Shown here: positions 16,951-23,303 of the stretch, piece after piece
Layout: each line of letters opens with the position of its first letter
How positions within the stretch are numbered: position 1 is the stretch's first letter
Assembly (NCBI GenBank): GCA_963580245.1
Contig: CAUZJO010000072.1
Coordinates: 1 to 23,303, forward strand
DNA from: CAUZJO01 sp963580245
GTDB lineage: Bacteria; Sumerlaeota; Sumerlaeia; MVZB01
Direction of reading: 5' to 3'
Length of the DNA: 23,303 bases
Position numbers and translations under genes: made by a program
The notes under the pieces: model-generated
Seen by the model: only the letters and a program-made list of their open reading frames with translations
What the model was told of the DNA's origin: nothing
The model's database searches: none

Positions 16951-18111
16951 GTGAGCACCGCCGACGCCAGGCCTGATCCGAATCCCCCCCCGCCTCCGCT
17001 CGCCGGGAGCTCCGTCGAGCGGCTGAGGCTGGCCGTCGTTCATGACTGGCTGCTGGGCATGCGCGGCGGGGAATGGTTGCTGGCCACCCTCCTCGAACGC
17101 TTCCCACTGGCCACGATTCATACCCTGTTTTACCGTCCCGATCATCTCACGCGGGCCATCAATAGTCGACCGGTCCGCCCCAGTCCGCTCAGTCGCCTGC
17201 CGGGGGCGCGGCGCTACTATCGCTGGCTGCTGCCGCTGCTGCCGGGGGCGGTCGAGCGGTTGCGACTGGAATCTGACTGCGAACTGGTCCTCACGATCAG
17301 CCATTGCGTGGCCCATGGCGTCCACGCCCCCTCCGGCGTCCCCAAGGTCAACTATTACCTCAGCCCGATGCGTTACCTCTATGATCAAGGCGCGCATTAC
17401 CGCCGGGGGACTCCTCTCGCCGGGCGGGCACTGAGGTGGGCGCGCCCCCGCTTATTGGGCTGGGACCGCCGCGCGTCCAAGGGGGCGGATGAGACCTGGG
17501 CCATCTCCCGATTTGTCGCCGGCCGCATTCAGCAGGCGTATGGGCTCGATGCCCGGATCATCTATCCCCCCGTGCGCACCGGCCGATTTACGCCGCCGGA
17601 GGCCCCCAGACGCATCGAGGAGTTCCTGCTGGTTTCGGCGATGGTTCCCTATAAACGCGTGGACCTGGCCATCGAGGCAGCCAATCGCCTGCGCCTGCCG
17701 TTGCGCGTGGTGGGTCAGGGGCCGCTGGCTGGGGCGATGCGGGGACTTGCGGGACCGACCGTCACTGTCGAGGGCCCGGTCGGCGAGGAGCGTTTACTCG
17801 AGCTTTATCGCACCCGACTGGCCCTGATTTTCCCCGGTCAGGAGGATTTCGGCATCGTCCCGCTCGAGGCGATGGCCTGCGGGATGCCGGTCCTGGGCCT
17901 GCGAGCGGGCGGGCTGCTCGAGACGTTGCCCGAAGGCCGTTGCGGCGCCTTCTTCGACAGCCCCAACCTCGACTCGCTGTCCGAGGCCTGGCGGACCTTC
18001 GATCCGGGCGCCTACGACACCGCCGCGCTACGCCGCCAGGCCGAGCAGTTCAGCGAGCGGCGCTTCCTGGATAATGTCGTGGAGACGATTGAGAAGCTGC
18101 TCGGAATTTGA
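16951..18111 (+). CDS. Glycosyltransferase family 4-type, mannosyltransferase (WbaZ)-like
   Basis: This is a 386-residue GT-B glycosyltransferase. The N-terminal domain opens with AVVHDWLLGMRGGEWLLATLLERFP, a signature of WbaZ-like and related enzymes, and includes SHCVAHGVHAPSGVPKVNYY and LSPMRYLYDQGAHY. The C-terminal donor domain has LVSAMVPYKRVDLAIEAANRL, the EX7E-type stretch GQEDFGIVPLEAMACGMPVLGLRAGG, and LYRTRLALIFPG. It should transfer a sugar from a nucleotide donor to an envelope glycan or lipid acceptor at the cytoplasmic face of the membrane; donor and acceptor cannot be read from sequence. The start is a GTG at 16951 with AGGA about nine bases upstream; the proline-rich leader of some 20 residues is not part of the fold. 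It is divergent from the kinase and followed at 146 bases by an SGNH hydrolase gene, consistent with a glycan-modification group. Confidence 0.9.
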   Translation: MSTADARPDPNPPPPPLAGSSVERLRLAVVHDWLLGMRGGEWLLATLLERFPLATIHTLFYRPDHLTRAINSRPVRPSPLSRLPGARRYYRWLLPLLPGAVERLRLESDCELVLTISHCVAHGVHAPSGVPKVNYYLSPMRYLYDQGAHYRRGTPLAGRALRWARPRLLGWDRRASKGADETWAISRFVAGRIQQAYGLDARIIYPPVRTGRFTPPEAPRRIEEFLLVSAMVPYKRVDLAIEAANRLRLPLRVVGQGPLAGAMRGLAGPTVTVEGPVGEERLLELYRTRLALIFPGQEDFGIVPLEAMACGMPVLGLRAGGLLETLPEGRCGAFFDSPNLDSLSEAWRTFDPGAYDTAALRRQAEQFSERRFLDNVVETIEKLLGI

Positions 18112-18257
18112 TAGAATCCAGCGTGAAGTTGTCCCGAACCTGGTTCTCCGGCGGTCGCGCCTTGGAGAATCCGTGATCATTCTCAATCCTTTCCCACCGA
18201 GCCGCGGGACGACCGCTCGCAGTTCAGTCTCGAGGGGACCCTGGAGCCGCTTCGCCC

Positions 18258-19439
18258 GTGTTGAATGGTTTCCTGATCGCAATCTTGGGCTTGTTTCTCT
18301 GCCCGATCTGGATTTCATTGCGCCCCGACCAATTCGTCGTCGGATACCTGGCCGGGCTGGGCCTGGTGGGTCTAGGCGTTCTCATGCTGGTCGGCTCTCT
18401 CATTCGGGACCTGCGTTCATCGCGCGGGGGGGGCCGGCCGATGCTTCGCCTCAAGCTCACCCTGGCCGGGATCGCGCTCTTTTGCGCCTACCTCTCTTGC
18501 GAGTCCAGCGCGTCCCTATACTTGGTCCTGAGTGATAGCTTCGAGAAACTTCACCAATTCCGTCTGACCCAACGCAATGAGGCACAGCTTTTCTTCACCC
18601 CCCACCCGTTCCTGCAATACACCCTCAACCCCGAGTCGGAAGGGGTCAATTCGTATGGCTTTTACGGTCCCGAGTGGACCCCCGACAAGCCCGCGCGGAC
18701 CATCAGGGTTACCTGTCTCGGAGGGTCCACCACCGCCGACGGGTACCCCGAATCGTTGGGACGGCGCTTGAAGGAGAAGCTGCCGGACCGGCCTATCGAA
18801 GTCATGAATTTTGGCGTGTCGGGCTGGTCAAGCGCCCACAGCCTCGTCAATTTCAATCTCAATGTGCGTCACGTCGAGCCCGATCTCCCTCACGATCACC
18901 GACTCGTGAGGTACCTTAACAGCTACGCACTGGCGAAGTGGAAGTTGAGATTGGCGTCGGGAAAACCCCTGGGCCCGCCGTTGGAGCATGTCATGTTCAG
19001 AGAGCAGTATGAGTTCGACTTACTCGTGCCGATGATCCCAAAGGTAATGCCGATCTTCAAAAAAAACATGGAGGCGATCATCACCCTGGCGCGCGCGGAC
19101 GGGTCCGATCCGATTCTCATGACGCAGCCCTATCCGCGAACGGATATTTCATAGGGGAAAGAGTTTCTCCCTCTGATGGCCAACGCCAACGACACTATGC
19201 GCGAGCTGGCCGCCGAGCAGAACGTTCCGCTCATCGACCTTGAGCGCCAACTCGAGGGCCGCGAAGCCCTCCACCCCGACCCCATCCACCTCAATGAAGA
19301 GGGCGTCGCGATCAAGGCCGAAGCCGTCGCCGAGCTGATCGCTGACATGATCACATCGCGCGACGAGGGAAAGTCGGCCCCGGCTCGGGATTCGGTGAAC
19401 CCAACGGAGAGCACCCCAACCAAGGAATCGCTTCCGTGA
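18258..19439 (+). pseudogene. Membrane SGNH/GDSL hydrolase with an in-frame TAG
   Basis: One frame of 394 codons is broken by TAG at codon 299 (19152-19154). Upstream: a GTG start, two hydrophobic helices within the first 50 residues, another at about 65-90, then CLGGSTTADGYPESLGRRL with the block I Ser, and NFGVSGWSSAHSL (block II). Downstream in the same frame: GKEFLPLMANANDTMRELAA, VPLIDLERQLEG and DPIHLNEEGVAIKAEA, which carries the block V Asp and His. The catalytic Ser and the Asp/His are thus on opposite sides of the stop. Between VEPDLP and YLNSYALAK only a few residues are left where relatives carry a GxND block III; I cannot see that block, so an internal deletion is likely. The last four bases overlap the next gene as GTGA. 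The substrate is unknown, probably acyl groups on a glycan. Confidence 0.72.
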
Positions 19440-20974
19440 AACTCGTCACCTCCGACCAGATGCGCCGCATCGATGAGATCACGATCCGTGAGCGCGGGAT
19501 CCCGGGGGCGGTGTTGATGGAACGCGCGGGCAAGGCCGTGGCGCGTGAGGCGATGGAGCGGTTCGAGCCGGATTCGGTCGCCGTGGTCACCGGCAAAGGA
19601 AACAACGCCGGGGACGGCTTCATCGCGGCCCGCGAGCTCCATCGCCACGGCATCCAGACCGCGCTCTTCATGCTCGGGGCGGACGGTGAGCTGCGCGGCG
19701 ACGCGCTCAATGCCTATCAATCAGTCCCCGAGGCGATCGAGCAGGCGCCGGGACTGACCCCGCTCGAACTCCGCGAACGGCTTTGCCAATACGATCTGGT
19801 CATCGATGCGATCTTCGGGACGGGGATCAAGGGCCCGTTGCGCGAGCCTTGGGCAAGCGCGGTCGAGGCCATCAATGCCTGCCGCATGAACGTCGTCGCG
19901 GTCGATATCCCCTCGGGCCTGCCCGGCGAGCACGCCGAGCAGGTCGGCCCCCACGTTCGCGCCGGCCTGACGGTCACCATCGGCCTGCCCAAGATCGGGA
20001 TGATGATCGAGCCGGGCATCCAAGCCACCGGGGCGGTGGTGGTGGCCGACATCGGCTTCCCGCCCGACCTGCTCCAGGACGATGCGATCACCGTCAATCT
20101 GCTGACCCATGACGAGGTTTGCCGGATGCTCCCCGCGCGCCGCCCAAGCGGGCACAAGGGGACGTTCGGACGGGTCATGATCCTCGCCGGTAGCGAAGGG
20201 ATGACGGGCTCGGCGGTCCTGGCCGCGCGGGCGGCGGCGCGTTCGGGCGTGGGTTTGGTCTATAGCGCTTATCCGCGTCCGCTGGGTCAGGTCATGGAGA
20301 GCCAACTCGTTGAACCGGTAAAAATCCCACTCGACGGCCAGGAGGGGTGGTTCACCGAGGCGCAGGCGGACGCGGCGGTCGAGGCGGCCGGCCGGATGCA
20401 GGCCGTCGCGGTCGGTCCGGGTCTGGGAACCCGCCCAACCACGGCCGTTTTCATCGAGGACGTGATCGAAAAGGTGGAGGCCCCGCTCCTGATCGATGCC
20501 GACGGACTCAATCTGATCGCGGTGCACGGCCTGGACCTCTCGCGGCGACCGGGGCCGACGATCCTGACCCCTCATCCCGGCGAGTCCGCGCGGCTCATGG
20601 GACGGCCGATCGAGGAGATCGAAGGCGACCGCCTGGGAGCTGCCCTTGAACTGGCTTCGGCTCACGGCGCGGTCGTCGTGCTCAAGGGCGCCCAGACGGT
20701 CATCGCCGATCCCGCGGGTCAGCGTTACCTCAACCCGACCGGCAACAGCGGCCTCGCCAAGGGCGGAAGCGGCGACGTGCTGACCGGCCTGATCACCGGG
20801 CTGGCGGCCCAGGGTTGCCCGGTGCTGGACGCGGCGCGGATCGGCGTGTACCTTCACGGCATGGCCGCCGACCTGGGTGCCCAAGGCATCGGCGTGCGCG
20901 CCTTGATCCCTAGTGACGTGATCGACTATTTAGGCAAGGGGTTCTTGAAGCTGGAAAAGCGCGATCAGCATTAA
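19436..20974 (+). CDS. nnr: Bifunctional NAD(P)H-hydrate epimerase / ADP-dependent NAD(P)H-hydrate dehydratase
   Basis: This 512-residue metabolite-repair enzyme rescues NADH and NADPH that have been hydrated. The N-terminal epimerase (YjeF_N, to about residue 215) has LMERAGKAVAREAME, VTGKGNNAGDGFIAARELHRHG, YDLVIDAIFGTGIKGP and VVAVDIPSGLPG. The C-terminal ribokinase-like dehydratase (about 230-505) has GHKGTFGRVMILAGSEGMTGSAVLAARAA, VGPGLGT, LIDADGLNLI, LTPHPGE and NSGLAKGGSGDVLTGLITGL with the catalytic Asp. Both domains look complete and length is normal. The GTG at 19436 overlaps the preceding SGNH stop (GTGA), so it was probably translated together with that gene; this coupling may be disturbed by the in-frame TAG upstream. 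The stop is TAA. Confidence 0.96.
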   Translation: MKLVTSDQMRRIDEITIRERGIPGAVLMERAGKAVAREAMERFEPDSVAVVTGKGNNAGDGFIAARELHRHGIQTALFMLGADGELRGDALNAYQSVPEAIEQAPGLTPLELRERLCQYDLVIDAIFGTGIKGPLREPWASAVEAINACRMNVVAVDIPSGLPGEHAEQVGPHVRAGLTVTIGLPKIGMMIEPGIQATGAVVVADIGFPPDLLQDDAITVNLLTHDEVCRMLPARRPSGHKGTFGRVMILAGSEGMTGSAVLAARAAARSGVGLVYSAYPRPLGQVMESQLVEPVKIPLDGQEGWFTEAQADAAVEAAGRMQAVAVGPGLGTRPTTAVFIEDVIEKVEAPLLIDADGLNLIAVHGLDLSRRPGPTILTPHPGESARLMGRPIEEIEGDRLGAALELASAHGAVVVLKGAQTVIADPAGQRYLNPTGNSGLAKGGSGDVLTGLITGLAAQGCPVLDAARIGVYLHGMAADLGAQGIGVRALIPSDVIDYLGKGFLKLEKRDQH

Positions 20975-21069
20975 ACCCGCGGGCTGGTGTCGGACTGGAA
21001 TATTTCAGCTCTCGCGATGAATCCGCCCGGTGAAGTCAAATCCATCCGTCTCTTGAAGGGCATGCTCCA

Positions 21070-22131
21070 ATGAGATCTCCGAAGAAGTCAGCGAAGAGGT
21101 CCCAGTCAAAGACCTACTCCCACGCGGGGGTCGACATCGCCAAGGGCGACGCGCTGGTCGAGCATCTGAAGGCCATCAATCCGGCCATTGGCGGGTTTGG
21201 TGGCTTGTTCAAGCTGCCTCGCGGGCTGAAGGACCCGTTTCTCGTGGCGGCGACCGATGGGGTGGGGACCAAACTACTGGTGGCCCAGCTCGCCGGCCGC
21301 CACGGGACGATCGGCATCGATCTGGTCGCCATGTCGGTCAACGATTTGATCGTCTGCGGCGCACGGCCGCTCTTCTTTCTCGATTATTTCGCCACCGGCA
21401 AGCTCAAGCCAGCCGAGGCCATGGCCGTGCTGGACGGGATCGTCGAGGGCTGCGGGCGGGCCGGTTGCCCGCTCATCGGCGGCGAGACGGCCGAGATGCC
21501 GGGCATGTACGCGCCCGGCCATTACGACCTCGCCGGATTCGCGGTCGGCGTGGTCGAGGCCGAGGCGGTGATCGACGGACGCGGGGTCCGTCCCGGCGAC
21601 ATTATCCTGGGATTGGCCTCCGATGGGCTCCATTCCAACGGCTTCTCGCTCGCCCGGCGGGTCCTGCTGCCGGAGGGGGCTGCCGCGGCCCGCCGAGCAT
21701 TGCGCCGCAAGCTCTATCGCACCGGACCCACGGTCGGCGAGGAATTACTGCGTCCCACCCGCATCTACGTTCGGACCGTCCTCGATATGATGCGCCGCGC
21801 GCCCATTCTGGCGGCGGCTCACGTGACCGGTGGGGGCATCGCGGGCAACCTTGTTCGCGCGTTGCCCGGCGGCGTGACGGCCTGGATCAACCTTGACGCA
21901 TGGACGCCGCCTCCCGTCTTCGAAATCATCGCCCAACGAGGCCCGGTCGATCCCGACGAAATGTTCAGGGTCTTCAATATGGGAATCGGATTTATTCTGG
22001 TTGTCCGCCCAGACGCGGCCCGGCGGATCATCCGGCGCGCCGAGCGGCTTAGCGAGAAATGCCTGGAGATCGGCTGGATCGACCGCGCCGAACCACGCGA
22101 TCCTCCATCCGTCTCCTATCTCCAACGCTGA
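21070..22131 (+). CDS. purM: Phosphoribosylformylglycinamidine cyclo-ligase (AIR synthetase)
   Basis: This 353-residue enzyme of the fifth step of purine synthesis converts FGAM to AIR using ATP. Family landmarks are present: YSHAGVDIAKGDALVEHLK, ATDGVGTKLLVAQLAGRHGTIGIDLVAMSVNDLIVCGARPLFFLDYFATG, PLIGGETAEMPGMYAPGHYDLAGFAVG, SDGLHSNGFSLAR, HVTGGGIAGNLVRALP and FNMGIGFILVV. The fold is complete and of normal length. The ATG at 21070 follows a GAAGG-like sequence and begins with a lysine-rich leader of about 15 residues. It lies 95 bases after the Nnr gene; co-transcription is possible but not shown. Confidence 0.97.
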   Translation: MRSPKKSAKRSQSKTYSHAGVDIAKGDALVEHLKAINPAIGGFGGLFKLPRGLKDPFLVAATDGVGTKLLVAQLAGRHGTIGIDLVAMSVNDLIVCGARPLFFLDYFATGKLKPAEAMAVLDGIVEGCGRAGCPLIGGETAEMPGMYAPGHYDLAGFAVGVVEAEAVIDGRGVRPGDIILGLASDGLHSNGFSLARRVLLPEGAAAARRALRRKLYRTGPTVGEELLRPTRIYVRTVLDMMRRAPILAAAHVTGGGIAGNLVRALPGGVTAWINLDAWTPPPVFEIIAQRGPVDPDEMFRVFNMGIGFILVVRPDAARRIIRRAERLSEKCLEIGWIDRAEPRDPPSVSYLQR

Positions 22132-22208
22132 CTCGGGCCCTCTCCGGCACCGGCTGCGCCGATCTGGGGCTGACCTAGGCATATCCCCCGGCATGGGTGC
22201 TTCTCAGA

Positions 22209-22835
<627 letters not shown>

Positions 22836-23303
22836 GTCGCGTCTCCTTTTGCGAGATGATATCGGTTCGTTGAGCCAGAGATGCCCGGCGGCCCGTCTCG
22901 ACACCGCAACCCCGGCCCTGACGCCAACAATCCAGGCGTCCGGGGCCAGCCGGCGCTCAATCCGTCGGCCAATCTCCCCCCGGCGGGCCGCTCCCACCCC
23001 TATCCCCGTTTGGGCTGCTCATCTTAGCATCGGTGGCGGGGGTGTCAAGGCTTGTGGGAGGGGTGCGGCGTTTGCACATCCGCATCCGCATCCGGCTTAC
23101 CCTTCGAGTCGTTGGGTCGCCCGATGCTCCGCGCCAAACTTGCTCCCATTCCCATCCCCTGGGCAAGCGATACCCCCGGGCCGGGAGCACACATCAGTTC
23201 TCTGGCTCCCTGAAGGGGAGCAATGTGATTAGCCGTGGGTACCAACCCACGGAAGTGGGGGCCCAAACCTCACGACCCTGAAGATTCTGTGGTCCACAGC
23301 GAG
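22836..23303. other. Non-coding, hairpin-rich 3' interval
   Basis: No gene is supported; frames here are Arg/Pro/His-rich and lack family features. The first part should carry the leftward promoter of the SOD gene. A short tandem of ATCCGC lies near 23078-23096. The last 100 bases are unusually rich in hairpins, listed separately. No tRNA or rRNA was recognised. Confidence 0.5.
23205..23299. repeat. Cluster of short perfect hairpins
   Basis: GCTCCC (23205-23210) pairs with GGGAGC (23216-23221). CCGTGGG (23233-23239) pairs with CCCACGG (23246-23252), and CCCAC (23246-23250) can alternatively pair with GTGGG (23255-23259), so two folds exclude each other. CTGTGG (23287-23292) pairs with CCACAG (23294-23299). 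This resembles the hairpin-rich element at 9141-9251 in style but not in sequence. It may be a REP-like unit or the edge of a mobile element that continues beyond the window. Confidence 0.45.

Noticed and set aside
23078..23096. ATCCGC tandem as a CRISPR or microsatellite
   Set aside because: Only about three six-base units with no spacers; too short to mean anything.

Overview
The window is a GC-rich, densely packed bacterial segment from an organism I would place in or near the Planctomycetota. The reasons are an ECF sigma factor paired with a zinc-finger/FecR membrane protein, a very large membrane Ser/Thr kinase with FG-GAP and TPR regions, several SGNH hydrolases, and hairpin-rich intergenic repeats. 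The phylum is an inference from gene content and could not be tested by phylogeny here.

Layout. 1-500: a cut transposase fragment abuts a 3'-truncated cytidylate-kinase-like gene. 501-1013: non-coding, with a notable ATGCAACAT repeat cluster. 1014-3362: anthranilate/aminodeoxychorismate synthase glutaminase, a UbiA-family DPPR-synthase-like prenyltransferase and a secreted AsmA/YdbH-like protein. 3418-3995: a terpene-cyclase-repeat protein whose 3' end is lost, joined tail to tail to a 3'-truncated secreted esterase. 3995-7090, minus strand: an ECF sigma -> FecR/zinc-finger membrane protein -> esterase operon, with an in-frame TAA inside the FecR gene. 7405-10400: heptose genes (GmhB-like phosphatase, HldE kinase domain), then a palindromic repeat element and a deoxyhypusine-synthase-like gene. 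10505-11744: an SGNH hydrolase with a one-base frameshift and a lost catalytic serine. 11852-16804, minus strand: a 1650-residue membrane Ser/Thr kinase. 16951-20974: a GT4-type glycosyltransferase, a second SGNH hydrolase interrupted by an in-frame TAG, and a bifunctional NAD(P)HX repair enzyme. 21070-22131: purM. 22209-22835, minus strand: Fe/Mn superoxide dismutase. 22836-23303: non-coding and hairpin-rich.

How the genes fit together. ADP-heptose precursor genes, a polyprenyl-phosphate sugar-carrier enzyme, a glycosyltransferase and two membrane-anchored SGNH hydrolases point to cell-envelope glycan synthesis and decoration. Two envelope-to-cytoplasm signalling devices (sigma/FecR and the propeller-TPR-kinase) sit among ordinary housekeeping genes (purM, Nnr, Sod, TrpG/PabA).

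The most striking property is the density of lesions: two truncation junctions, two in-frame stops that a single C-to-T change from Gln could explain, one single-base frameshift and a Ser-to-Pro change at a catalytic site. This could be gene decay, assembly or sequencing error, or (least likely) recoding. The best candidate for an undescribed system is the C-terminal kinase fused through about 800 residues of TPR to a predicted extracytoplasmic propeller.
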